In this document: piece by piece, positions 8,979 through 18,230 of the stretch
How the letters are laid out: each line of letters begins with the position of its first letter
Numbering within the stretch: position 1 is the stretch's first letter
Virus record (IMG/VR): IMGVR_UViG_3300025010_000079
Location: 1 to 52,668 of that record
Length of the DNA stretch: 52,668 nt
Source of the DNA: a virus
Reading direction: 5' to 3' (one strand)
Made by a program: the position numbers and the translations under genes
Notes under the pieces: generated by a model
Told to the model about the DNA's origin: nothing
The model's database searches: none
What the model saw: only the letters and a program-made list of their open reading frames with translations

Positions 8979-10184
8979 TTAATATTTAATATCATTTATA
9001 TATTTCTTCCCATATCCTTTACGAACTACAAACATTGTAGAACCTGCATCAGAACTCTTTTTAATGTCTTTTGCATACTCATTAATTCCCATAATTGATC
9101 TAACTTGAATAACTTCTTTCCCTTTTGCAACTTCAAATTCATTCTTCGTATGAAGATGTCCAACTACGAAATAATCAACTGATATTCCATATGTATTTTC
9201 ATAATCTTGAATACTTGTTTTAAGATTATTTTCCTTGTTACCATGAGCAGTTAAAAAGTTAAATCCATTAATATTAAAATAGTTCAAACCATCAAGACTA
9301 TCACAAATATTAACTCTTGGATTATTCTTAAAACACTTTTTTAATGTTCTTGTATAGATGCGCTCTAAATTCTCATGAGGAAAATCACCTTTTTTACCAG
9401 TTAAAATTCTCAAGTCTGAATGATTTCCTTCTGAAGTATAAAAATCAATACTGAATTTATCACATAATGAGAATAACCATTCCTCAATGAAATCAGCATA
9501 ATCCATAATATCATCCACAATGTTTCCTTTTAATGATTTAAGCTGACTAATATGTAAGATTCCTTCAATACTGTCTCCTAAATCAGTAATAGATAACTTT
9601 TTAATATTGTGCTTATTTCCAAAATCTATAAGTTCGTCCCTATATTCAATCATTCTTTTCTTAAATATTTTAGGATTATACTCATTAATAATTTCTCCAC
9701 TAAATCCTTTTATAGAAAATTCACAACCATAATGAGAATCCGCAAATGCACTAAATAATTCATCATCATTTCCATTAATTAATATAGGAGAAGGAATTGA
9801 TCTATTTTTCTTAGTAATTAGTTTTTTAATAGATTCATCTATTCTTTCATAGAATAATTCTTCTCTTGATTGCTCTTTTAACCAAGCATTATATTCATTC
9901 TTTTCATCTCTTAATTTTTGTCTTTCTTTGTACAATTCTCTTTTCTGAGTTTCATATTCCTTCAATACCTTATCACCAGAAACAAATTCCTTCTTAGTAT
10001 CCTCTACGCCTTCAAAATAAGCTTTTGCCCACTTGCGGTAACTAGACTCTCCTTGATTCTTCCCTGTTTCCTTATTAAGCAAATCAGCAATTTCTTGAGA
10101 TTTAAGATTATATAAATCTTTGTTAGCAAATAGGCGAATTTTATAATCTTTAATAGATTCTTGATCTTTTCTTATATATTCCAT
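8979..10184 (-). CDS. Calcineurin-like metallophosphoesterase with N-terminal HTH
   Basis: A 401-residue protein. Residues 1-60 look like a helix-turn-helix (S-Q-E-I-A-D-L-L-N then S-S-Y-R-K-W), followed by a coiled coil to about residue 110. The phosphoesterase signatures are in order: D149-S-H151, D201-L-G-D204, G-N254-H255, T-A-H-G-N (about 311-315) and G-H-L-H (about 342-345). These are the two-metal ligands of the Mre11/SbcD-like fold, so a nuclease or phosphodiesterase acting on phage DNA is likely. SPbeta carries a protein of this size and type in the same general area. Confidence 0.8.
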   Translation of the reverse strand: MEYIRKDQESIKDYKIRLFANKDLYNLKSQEIADLLNKETGKNQGESSYRKWAKAYFEGVEDTKKEFVSGDKVLKEYETQKRELYKERQKLRDEKNEYNAWLKEQSREELFYERIDESIKKLITKKNRSIPSPILINGNDDELFSAFADSHYGCEFSIKGFSGEIINEYNPKIFKKRMIEYRDELIDFGNKHNIKKLSITDLGDSIEGILHISQLKSLKGNIVDDIMDYADFIEEWLFSLCDKFSIDFYTSEGNHSDLRILTGKKGDFPHENLERIYTRTLKKCFKNNPRVNICDSLDGLNYFNINGFNFLTAHGNKENNLKTSIQDYENTYGISVDYFVVGHLHTKNEFEVAKGKEVIQVRSIMGINEYAKDIKKSSDAGSTMFVVRKGYGKKYINDIKY

Positions 10185-10245
10185 TTATACCTCACGTATA
10201 AGTTTTATTTTCAATTTTAACAATCACAAATCGACCAGTGTGATT

Positions 10246-10413
10246 TTACTGTTTATCTTCTAATTCCAACAATTCTAACCAATTACCAACGTCCCTTGGC
10301 TCCCAATGTCCACATCTATTACATAAAGTAATATCCTTATAATTAATGTATTTAGGCCAGTATTTTTCAAATCCGCACTTAGGGCAACATGTATATTTTT
10401 CTTCTTTATTCAA
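10246..10413 (-). CDS. Small zinc-ribbon protein
   Basis: A 55-residue protein from TTG 10413, chosen because AAAGGAGGA lies 9-10 nt upstream; an in-frame GTG further up has no such site. It holds two CxxC knuckles (C-C-P-K-C and C-N-R-C). It resembles the short zinc-binding parts of primases or RNA polymerase-associated proteins, but it is too short to place. Confidence 0.6.
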   Translation of the reverse strand: MNKEEKYTCCPKCGFEKYWPKYINYKDITLCNRCGHWEPRDVGNWLELLELEDKQ

Positions 10414-10461
10414 TTTTATTAATCCTCCTTTAAGAGAATATAGTAAATTATTAAGGGACAC

Positions 10462-11313
10462 CTAATATGAATTTAGATGTCCCAATTGGCATTACGACTA
10501 GTAATTATATGAAGACAGTTTATGAAACTTCTTCCAACTTAGATATAATGGCAATTTTTATCTCGGATATCATTGCCAAAACCCATTTAGTAAGTCTTTA
10601 TCTTAGGTTAATGATAAATAACCATTAACTGTCCTGTAGAGGACTTTGTTTTTATTCTATCATTCTCATCTGAGCAATATTAATATGTAAGAAGAGACTA
10701 TATTTACTCTCCTATTTGTCGTAATGTATGAAGGCAACCACTAAATTAATCGCAGTTGCCTTATTTGAATTCTTGCAAGAAAATAACTTACGTAGTTCTC
10801 TTGCTATTTCAACATTGAATCATAACTTTCGTATTTCTTCAATGTATCTACATAATTTTATTAACCAAAGCACCTCAAAACGAAACCAATTTAAGTTATT
10901 ATTATTTGAATTATCAAAATAAATTTATCCATTTATTTTATCTATAAAATATAGATTGCTTGTTTTTCTTATTTTTAAAGAAAATACTGCATAGCGAAGC
11001 GAATAGAGTTTTAAAGAATTATTGTATTGACAAATATCGAACTATTGTACTAAAGAATTAACGATTAATGAAGTGTATAACGTTCTTCTTGTTGCATATG
11101 TATAATTTAATATACGCATTATCTAAATCATGTTTATATTCTTCTGCACTATTAGTACAAAATATAAATTGTTTTATTTATATCCTGAATTTTTCATCAC
11201 TGCATAATTCCGCGATGACACGAATCGGTAAACATTTTTGAGAATGCTTTGGTTTTTATAAAAGTAGAAAGGGAGTGGTTAAGTCTCCCTCTTACTTAGG
11301 GTAATCATAGTCA
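10462..11313. other. Gene-free stretch with several hairpins
   Basis: No credible gene lies on either strand. Visible stems are GGGACA/TGTCCC (about 10455-10482), GGCAAT/ATTGCC around 10550-10578, AAGGCAAC/GTTGCCTT around 10731-10762, and AGTCCT/AGGACA near 10629-10645, which is followed on the plus strand by TTTGTTTTT and reads as a terminator. The rest is AT-rich and unstructured by eye. Confidence 0.4.
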
Positions 11314-11985
11314 TTATTTAGATAATAAATATTGTTCCACGATTTCCAAAGTAGAGTCATGTACATCATATAGTCCATTAAACTCTACAATATTTTGAAG
11401 CATAGCAGATTCAATTTGTGTTGATAAAGTATCCGCTTTATTAAGCAATTTCTTATATAAGTCATTAACATGATTTCTATTAAAGTCAATAGTATTGGTT
11501 TTTAATATATCATATCTGTAACTAACTTGATTTCCTTCAACATTAAATTTATATGCTGAACCAATTTTCTTTTCTTCACTGGATTTAATATCTACAAGTG
11601 ATTTCAGATTATTAGCAAGTTCTCTGGATTTTTTAGCATATTCAATTGCAGAATCTAAAGTTAAATTAACTCCATTTTCTGTCCAATCTAAGAAGAGATT
11701 TTTCTTAGCAGTTTCAATTGCTAGAGATAATTCTAACTTCTGATCTACAAGTTGTTTTACAAGAAAAGCAATATCAACAATTGAAGCGTTAGGATATGTT
11801 CTTTCTGCTGTCATATCAATTGTTTCATCTTCAGCATCTTGATTAACTTTAGACTTTTGATGAATTTCTTTAATTGTAATAGCATTGGAAGTATTAGATA
11901 ATGAACGAGAAAGTGCGGAGATATTCTTTTCTAAGAAATTTAGCTGGCGAAAGCTTTCTTTGAGTGATAGTGCGCTATTAGACAT
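11314..11985 (-). CDS. Coiled-coil phage protein, DIP1984-like
   Basis: A 223-residue protein from ATG 11985, which has AAGAAGGAAA correctly spaced. It is almost entirely helical: A-L-S-L-K-E-S-F-R-Q-L-N-F-L-E-K, a central T-Y-P-N-A-S-I-V-D segment, then long amphipathic helices. The layout of an N-terminal helix pair with an S-L-K-E start and a basic linker recalls the DIP1984/septicolysin-type proteins, but this is tentative. It has a separate leader containing the cloverleaf-like element at 12100-12173. Confidence 0.5.
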   Translation of the reverse strand: MSNSALSLKESFRQLNFLEKNISALSRSLSNTSNAITIKEIHQKSKVNQDAEDETIDMTAERTYPNASIVDIAFLVKQLVDQKLELSLAIETAKKNLFLDWTENGVNLTLDSAIEYAKKSRELANNLKSLVDIKSSEEKKIGSAYKFNVEGNQVSYRYDILKTNTIDFNRNHVNDLYKKLLNKADTLSTQIESAMLQNIVEFNGLYDVHDSTLEIVEQYLLSK

Positions 11986-12099
11986 ATTTGTTTTTCCTTC
12001 TTTCAATTTGTATTTTTCTTTGTTAGAGTAATTAACTCAATTCTCAATAGTTTTAAATCTTAAATCAGGTTGAGTAAAGTCAAAATATAAATCAATTTA

Positions 12100-12173
12100 T
12101 TATGAAGGAATTACACTTGAAACCGAATTAGTGATAATCCGAGGAAGTTTACGCTTCTACAATTCCTTCATAA
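12100..12173 (-). ncRNA. Cloverleaf-like structured leader element
   Basis: A perfect 13-bp outer stem (TTATGAAGGAATT with AATTCCTTCATAA, arms 12100-12112 and 12161-12173) closes a 48-nt interior. The interior can form two more hairpins: GAAG/CTTC, and CGGATTA/TAATTCG with one wobble. The result is a three-way junction with no U-run. It lies about 115 nt upstream of the start of the 223-residue gene on the minus strand, as a riboswitch or protein-binding leader would. Confidence 0.4.
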
Positions 12174-12236
12174 AATTAATTAATATCTAATTATAAGCAT
12201 ATAAAAATCTTTAGCGTCTTTATAATATTAATTATA

Positions 12237-12284
12237 ATTCAATTAATAATTAATATTAAAATTCAATTAATAATTAATATTAAA
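12237..12284. repeat. 24-bp tandem repeat, two perfect copies
   Basis: The 24-base unit beginning ATTCAATTAATAATTAATA occurs twice back to back (12237-12260 and 12261-12284). It lies in the gap between two minus-strand genes and is AT-only apart from one C per unit. Confidence 0.85.
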
Positions 12285-12339
12285 ATTTCGCCTAGCAAAA
12301 ACTATGCTTATTATGTTTTTTCTTATAAATTATAATGTG

Positions 12340-12549
12340 TTACTCTTCAGTTTCAGTTTCATTCTCTCCAGTTAAATCCTCAATCTCAACATTTTCATCC
12401 AATAAAAACGCTTCACATCCATTTACGGTAACATCAAGACCAATATAATTATTCTTTGTTCCTTCTAATTTAGATAATTTATCTTCCCACATACAGGTTC
12501 CACGTTTTACACAAATAGGACAGAAATTTTTATTGTTGATTATTGACAT
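12340..12549 (-). CDS. Small CxxC hypothetical protein
   Basis: A 69-residue protein with an N-terminal C-P-I-C-x5-C cluster (residues about 9-17) and an acidic tail (E-D-L-T-G-E-N-E-T-E-T-E-E). Three close cysteines plus a later C44 could hold a zinc. The family is not recognised. It stands alone between gaps with hairpins. Confidence 0.55.
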   Translation of the reverse strand: MSIINNKNFCPICVKRGTCMWEDKLSKLEGTKNNYIGLDVTVNGCEAFLLDENVEIEDLTGENETETEE

Positions 12550-12741
12550 ATTTTAATTATTCCACCTTTTAAATTTATTTAATATTATGGATGAGTTTAA
12601 GGTCTTCATCCAGACCAATTGATATAGGTTTAAAGTCTCCGTTCCGACTTAATTGTGATTGTAATTGTGCTATCCTGCCTTATATCCAAAGATATCTATT
12701 GAATATAAGGACTAACACTGATAGTACAAATATTTATATAT

Positions 12742-13026
12742 TTATTGCTTAACTAAATCTGCAAACTCTTTGCCAACCTTAAATCCAACCTTAAATGAAT
12801 CTTCTGAAGTCCAAGTTTCACCTTTACGATCACCAAATCGAATTATACCAGTTGACCCTTTAGTTGGTTTCTTCTCGAATCCACCAAAACCAACGATTTT
12901 CACAGGTTCTCCAGTTGCTACAGTCTCTTTAATTACATCTAATACAGCATTGATTGCTTTTTCGGCATCCTTTTTTGACATTTCACCTTTTAAACTTACT
13001 GCTGTAATCATTTCATTTTTCGTCAT
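12742..13026 (-). CDS. HU-type DNA-binding protein (YonN-like)
   Basis: A 94-residue protein of normal HU length. It has the family core V-K-I-V-G-F-G-G-F-E (residues about 43-52) and the dimerisation helices at the N-terminus (M-T-K-N-E-M-I). The DNA-binding arm is altered: the usual R-N-P-x-T is replaced by G-I-I-R-F-G-D-R-K-G-E. HU bends DNA and compacts it. SPbeta encodes an HU protein (YonN) close to its YonO polymerase, and this window repeats that arrangement. Confidence 0.92.
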   Translation of the reverse strand: MTKNEMITAVSLKGEMSKKDAEKAINAVLDVIKETVATGEPVKIVGFGGFEKKPTKGSTGIIRFGDRKGETWTSEDSFKVGFKVGKEFADLVKQ

Positions 13027-13290
13027 GTTTTAATATATCCCCTTTTTATTTTAAATTTATTTTTTATTATTTGGTTATTACTTTTTATTTTATAGTCCAT
13101 ATACCTTGTGAGTATTGGACTATTGTGTTTAATATTGGTGCATTATACTTTTTTATTAAGTACAAAAGACCTCTCTTCAATGATTTTGGTTAATATATCT
13201 ACCCTCCTTAAATTTAATTAGGGAGAAGGAGCAGTTTGTATCCACTAGCGTATCTACTCAAATTTAGGTAGTACGGAAAATTAAAATTTA

Positions 13291-14523
13291 CTAATCTAAT
13301 AAACTTGCCATTTGAGCAATTTCACTACGCTCACATTTATCAAGATAAACATATCCAAACATTGGATGACCTTTAAATCTGTTTATCATTAATTCTAAAC
13401 CATTATTTTTTTTAAAGATTTTATCATCTATTTGCTTTACATCTCCATTAAAAAATACAATGCTTCCTTCAGATATTCTGCTTACAATTAATTTAACTAA
13501 AGAATCTGACATGTTTTGTGCCTCTGTACAATAAATAATGCTGTTTCTTAAATCCCTACCTCTTAAAAATCCTGGATGGATTAATTCTACTTTGCCATTA
13601 TTGAGCAACATTTCAAAACTAATCTTATCCCCCATAAAGTCGCTAATTATATCAGCATACACAGATAATTTTTCGGTCATAGTTCCAGGCAGGAATCCCA
13701 ATGGTTTGGTTCCATCAACCTCTATATTATTTCGTATCCATATAATTTTGTCATAGATCCCCTTATCAATCATAGTTAAGAAATTAGCTAATGCTAAGTA
13801 ATCTTTCCCAACTCCGTAAGAACCTTGTGCTATTTTCACTTTAGATTCTTTATCTTGAAGCATATCCATATATAATTCTTGTTGTAAATTCCTTGGTTTT
13901 ACTTTTCCTACATATCTACTTTCTGTATTTTTATAGGATAATGATTTAAAACCTTTTTCTGTCCATTTTAACTTATCAACAACATCTCCATTGCCATCTT
14001 TAATAAGAAGATATTCGTTCAATAATAAATCCCAATTATTAGTTTTGCATTCATAAAAAGTTGCTAATTCATATTCCGATAATGTAATTTCTTTATATCC
14101 AAGATATGAATCATCGCTTATTTTATCAGTTGGTTCAAACTTTTCACAAGGTACACCCATTGCTCGACATTTTTCTTGAAAAAGCATATCATTACTTAAA
14201 CAAACAAAATTATTATCCTTATCATATAAAACCTTGAGTAAAGAGATAATCTTATTATCCATGTTTTCTTTATCAAAACATGTTGGTAAATTATCATAAT
14301 CCGTTTCATCAATTATATAAGTAATTTTGTCTCTGTTGTTATTTATATCTCTAGTGGCTCGTCTAGCCTGAAATTTTACTTCTTCTGTTTTACCATTCTT
14401 CTTCAGGTTATCTAATTCACCAAGGACATAACCTGAGAGATGCGTATTTGAATATTTCTCAAATATTTCTTTAGAATATTCCATTACTACATTTGAGTCA
14501 ATATAATATGGTTTATCGGGCAA
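13291..14523 (-). CDS. PIN-PhoH fusion ATPase/nuclease
   Basis: A 410-residue protein. The PIN domain comes first (D9 in Y-I-D-S-N, E36, then L-S-N-D112), followed by a PhoH-type P-loop domain: Walker A G234-S-Y-G-V-G-K240, then the PhoH signature L-G-F-L-P-G-T-M-T-E-K-L, and the V-F-F-N-G-D-V-K-Q-I-D segment. PIN-PhoH proteins are studied as RNA helicase-ribonucleases. The Walker A reads GSYGVGKD, with D where T is usual, a small departure. It lies two genes upstream of HU, on the same strand as the polymerase. Confidence 0.88.
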   Translation of the reverse strand: MPDKPYYIDSNVVMEYSKEIFEKYSNTHLSGYVLGELDNLKKNGKTEEVKFQARRATRDINNNRDKITYIIDETDYDNLPTCFDKENMDNKIISLLKVLYDKDNNFVCLSNDMLFQEKCRAMGVPCEKFEPTDKISDDSYLGYKEITLSEYELATFYECKTNNWDLLLNEYLLIKDGNGDVVDKLKWTEKGFKSLSYKNTESRYVGKVKPRNLQQELYMDMLQDKESKVKIAQGSYGVGKDYLALANFLTMIDKGIYDKIIWIRNNIEVDGTKPLGFLPGTMTEKLSVYADIISDFMGDKISFEMLLNNGKVELIHPGFLRGRDLRNSIIYCTEAQNMSDSLVKLIVSRISEGSIVFFNGDVKQIDDKIFKKNNGLELMINRFKGHPMFGYVYLDKCERSEIAQMASLLD

Positions 14524-14562
14524 TATAAACCAATCCTCTACTGTTTATTTTACTACTTATTA

Positions 14563-14865
14563 TCATAAGACACATTCACTGTTACTAATTCCATTATTAC
14601 TGTTACCATTATCCATACCAATACTACCATCCATAAACATATACCTCTGATTATCTTTTACATCATTAATAGTCTGTTTATTTTTATCATTTTGCTTTAA
14701 TCTGAGTAGATAATTATAGTATGGGTCTGTAATGAAGCGTTGTTTACGAGACTTGCTACTGAATTTTCCTATTACTATTAGATTATCTCCATAGTTGCCG
14801 TGGTATTGTTTGAGAATTTTTAGATTAATTAGGTATGACATTTCTTGTTTTGTGATTTTTTCCAA
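14563..14865 (-). CDS. Hypothetical basic protein
   Basis: A 100-residue protein, basic in its first 70 residues (S-K-S-R-K-Q-R-F) and asparagine/glycine-rich at the end. The TTG start is poorly spaced: AAAGGAG lies 16 nt away. The true start may therefore be elsewhere, with ATG 14838 as the next choice. The family is not recognised. It lies between the polymerase and PIN-PhoH genes. Confidence 0.5.
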   Translation of the reverse strand: MEKITKQEMSYLINLKILKQYHGNYGDNLIVIGKFSSKSRKQRFITDPYYNYLLRLKQNDKNKQTINDVKDNQRYMFMDGSIGMDNGNSNNGISNSECVL

Positions 14866-15157
14866 TGTTTTGCTATTGATGCTCCTTTTAGTTTGGAGTT
14901 TTATTGTTTTATTATTTGGATATTATTTTATATTTAAACTGCAATCGACCAATACAGTTTAATAACTGATGTAAGGATACAATTTATTTTAAATCATACC
15001 CTTCTTTAAATGGGTATTGCATATCTCTTTAGTGTATATATTAGGCTATGTTCCCCTTATTGACTATTTATGCAAAAACCCTAAAAGCATTGGTATAACT
15101 ACGTTTAGACGATATATAATAATTATTAAATAAATTACCCCTTATTATAGGCATGTT

Positions 15158-17785
15158 TCAGACTTTTTCTATTTTCCTACTTTTATCATATTCTCTTTTC
15201 CATAGTTTGTTTTGTTCGAGTTTAATTTTCTTTGCACAATTAAAACAATATTTAGATTTATTATTAGATTGTTCAATTAAATCGCCACAAACCTCACAAT
15301 ATATTTTATTTTTTTCTACATTTCTCCTTAAATTAGTAACAATAATATCTCCAAAGCATTCCCATAATGTAGTTTTAAAATTAGATTTTTTAAATTCATA
15401 TAGATATTTCACTAAAACATCTACTACATATTGAATATTTTTATTAATTTCTAGCATTTTCTCTCTTATTTCTTGATACAAATAAGTCATATTGCCTATT
15501 TCATCGTCCACCCTATTAATCATAAAGTGTTTTTTCAAATCTAATTCTTTATATTTCTTTATAATATTATCATCTAATTTTACATCTTCGTCTTTCATTA
15601 ATATTTTATAGTCAAATACTCCTAAATTAATGGCATTAAAGTTTATATTCGGATTAGGAATTAATTTATATAATCTATTGACTACACTATTATTAATTTT
15701 TTCTACTCTACCCTTTTCCTTATCTTTTGCATAAATGAAGAAGTGGGGGGTCTTTACTTTTGTGTATCCATTTATTAACTTTTTCATTTCACTTGGTCTT
15801 TTAGGTTTATATAATGTCTTAGCATAATCAATTGTAAAATTATTATCAAGACATAGTAATTTTATAACATCTAGATTTATATTATTACTATTCCATATTT
15901 TTGTTATATCATTACTAATCATTCCAATATTTCCACCAGTGTATGCAGTTTTTAATCCATTATATATGCTTTGATTACTTATATCTTCTGCCCCTGCTTT
16001 ACGCATGTTATAATATAGTGGCACTATATCTTTCATATTGCGTTCTGCTACTTTGATAATTGTTTCATCTGCACATACTAAGGATTTGTCTCCGTCCACA
16101 TCGAACATCAAGATCTTACTAATAATATCATGACAAGAAGTGTATAGCCCATTTGTGATAAACCATTCACTCTTATCTTCATCAATTACATTGTTCCTAA
16201 CAGCATGTTCCTTCCATAAATGAGGTGATCTTAGACAATCAAGTTTAGGGGTATCAGGGTATAAGTTACAATACACTTCTCCATTGTTAATTAATCCTGT
16301 GGGATTAGGATTTTTAAGAATTAAATATTCACAAAATGCATATAAATCTGGAATAATGAATGTGTATTTCCCATTGATAGCTAACTTAGCTGATCTTGCT
16401 TCCTTAACCATACTTTTTTTGACTTGTTTTAAAATTTCTCTACTGTATGTATCATTTAATAATTCTGGATAAATTTCTAATGCTTGCTGTATATAGTTTT
16501 TATTCTTATTAGACTTCTTTACACCTAAAACTTTAAGCATTGTCTTCCTATCACTACCTATATTTACAATATGGTGTTTAGTAGTTTTTGAAACATCTTT
16601 CAACTCTTCATCAGTCATATCCGTTAATGTTTGGAGCATCTGATAATTAATCTTTGCATCATTAAAATCATCTTCCTCTTCATTACATTTTCCAGCTTGA
16701 CAATTATATTTTTTGAAATTTTCTATATAAGCATCCCATCCATATTTTATTACTTTGCCATTTTCATCTAATATATTTGGAAAATATTTATACATTTTAA
16801 ATTGACTTTTTGTAAAAATTAATTCTATTCCATCTTTTAATAAGTCATGGGATTTTCCATAAATATCAACTACTATACCATATTCTTTATTTTCTTCATT
16901 TTTATTAACTTTTGAAATGAATTTATCAAATTCAAAAGGTACTAAAAGTCCCTTTATCCAAGGCAATCTAACCATAAAACTCTTTTTACTTAAACTTGGA
17001 AGAATCATACCAACCCCATCTGTATGTGAAATCGGGATATTCATTTTTACTTTTGGTGAAATATTATAAGTTTCATCATCTATAAAATCTACAATTCCTT
17101 CAACATCGGTTTCCATATCTTCTACGACAATTGACTTCGTAATATCAAAACCTTTCCATTCATCTGTTGCAGAATTTGAGAGTGCTAAATAAGCTAGGTA
17201 TTTATTAATATTTACTCCACCTAATTCATTTATTCTTTCAATTGTTAATCCACACATTAATGTATTTTGATATTCAGTAAGAACACTTTCTTTAATAAAC
17301 ACTGTCTTTTTTGTTCTTATTTGTCCGGCACTAGCTGTAAGACAAACATATTTTTCATTATTATACATAAATCCATCAAGTATGATATCTTCAATTACAT
17401 CAAAGAAAAAAGTTTGTACAATAATAATATCTGTGGTTAATGTCTTTTCTGGTATTTGTATTGTTCTAGTTAACACAGAATCAAAAATAGAAATTATATT
17501 TCTTTTATTAAAGGAATTAGGATTTAAAACCCTAACCCCTTTATTTAAATCAAATACTAGATATAATCCTTCTTTGTTATATTTTATTGATTTGTTTATA
17601 AACGCAATATATTCTTCTATTTCTTTAACATCTGATATATTATCTTTCAATTTATTAATCAACAGATATAGTTCGTTTCTTAATATATACAACTCATTCA
17701 TATTTCCATGGATAACCATTTCATCTTCATTATAAAAACTACTGGTATCAACGCTATAGATGTGAATTTGTTTATTTAGACTAAT
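15158..17785 (-). CDS. yonO: YonO-like single-chain DNA-dependent RNA polymerase
   Basis: About 875 residues if translation begins at AUU 17785. The first ATG (17719) has no ribosome binding site, whereas AAGGAGGAG stands 6 nt before the AUU and the frame is open and protein-like between them (L-N-K-Q-I-H-I-Y-S-V-D-T). The catalytic D562-V-D-G-D566 motif marks the double-psi beta-barrel active site. Upstream, A-G-Q-I-R-T-K-K and H-T-D-G-V-G-M fit the same fold. A zinc knuckle (C-E-V-C ... C-F-N-C) ends the protein. SPbeta YonO (about 900 residues) transcribes late genes, so this protein probably serves the virion genes downstream. Confidence 0.88.
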   Translation of the reverse strand: MSLNKQIHIYSVDTSSFYNEDEMVIHGNMNELYILRNELYLLINKLKDNISDVKEIEEYIAFINKSIKYNKEGLYLVFDLNKGVRVLNPNSFNKRNIISIFDSVLTRTIQIPEKTLTTDIIIVQTFFFDVIEDIILDGFMYNNEKYVCLTASAGQIRTKKTVFIKESVLTEYQNTLMCGLTIERINELGGVNINKYLAYLALSNSATDEWKGFDITKSIVVEDMETDVEGIVDFIDDETYNISPKVKMNIPISHTDGVGMILPSLSKKSFMVRLPWIKGLLVPFEFDKFISKVNKNEENKEYGIVVDIYGKSHDLLKDGIELIFTKSQFKMYKYFPNILDENGKVIKYGWDAYIENFKKYNCQAGKCNEEEDDFNDAKINYQMLQTLTDMTDEELKDVSKTTKHHIVNIGSDRKTMLKVLGVKKSNKNKNYIQQALEIYPELLNDTYSREILKQVKKSMVKEARSAKLAINGKYTFIIPDLYAFCEYLILKNPNPTGLINNGEVYCNLYPDTPKLDCLRSPHLWKEHAVRNNVIDEDKSEWFITNGLYTSCHDIISKILMFDVDGDKSLVCADETIIKVAERNMKDIVPLYYNMRKAGAEDISNQSIYNGLKTAYTGGNIGMISNDITKIWNSNNINLDVIKLLCLDNNFTIDYAKTLYKPKRPSEMKKLINGYTKVKTPHFFIYAKDKEKGRVEKINNSVVNRLYKLIPNPNINFNAINLGVFDYKILMKDEDVKLDDNIIKKYKELDLKKHFMINRVDDEIGNMTYLYQEIREKMLEINKNIQYVVDVLVKYLYEFKKSNFKTTLWECFGDIIVTNLRRNVEKNKIYCEVCGDLIEQSNNKSKYCFNCAKKIKLEQNKLWKREYDKSRKIEKV

Positions 17786-17800
17786 ATTGATCTCCTCCTT

Positions 17801-18136
17801 TTAATCTTCAAAGAACCATGCATCTGCTGGATCGTTTGGATCTAAACTTGCCCTAAATTCCATCTCTTCATCCCATTCTGATTTTGTTTGTCCAAAATGA
17901 TCTTCTACGTCCCACGCTTCACAATCATTATTATAGCAAATTGTATCTTCGCAACTGTCACAAGTTCCATCACATTCTTCGTTCAAATTACAATCTTCGT
18001 GAACATCACAATTGTAACTATTCCAACAATTAGGACACATTTTGCCATCGCATGCAATACATTCTCTTACTTCGTTAATCAATACATCTTCTCCACAATG
18101 TTCACAAGCTATATATTTGTTATTATCTACATCCAT
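17801..18136 (-). CDS. Cysteine-rich acidic zinc-finger protein
   Basis: A 111-residue protein from ATG 18136, chosen for its TGGAGGAATC site; a longer frame to 18193 has none. It carries about 14 cysteines in CxxC pairs (C-E-H-C, C-I-A-C, C-P-N-C, C-D-S-C) and is otherwise acidic. It looks like a RING/treble-clef-style multi-zinc module. Its stop codon overlaps the ribosome binding site of the polymerase gene, so it is cotranscribed and coupled with it. Confidence 0.65.
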   Translation of the reverse strand: MDVDNNKYIACEHCGEDVLINEVRECIACDGKMCPNCWNSYNCDVHEDCNLNEECDGTCDSCEDTICYNNDCEAWDVEDHFGQTKSEWDEEMEFRASLDPNDPADAWFFED

Positions 18137-18230
18137 TTTAGATTCCTCCAATTTATTAATTAAAATAATTAGGGATAAATCACACAAAAACAACCTTAAT
18201 CTATCCCTTAAAACTCACCATTTATTGTAT

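Noticed and set aside
10728-10922. 64-codon plus-strand frame in the 10.5-11.3 kb gap
   Set aside because: No ribosome binding site, opposite to all neighbours, low-complexity composition, and it begins inside a hairpin.
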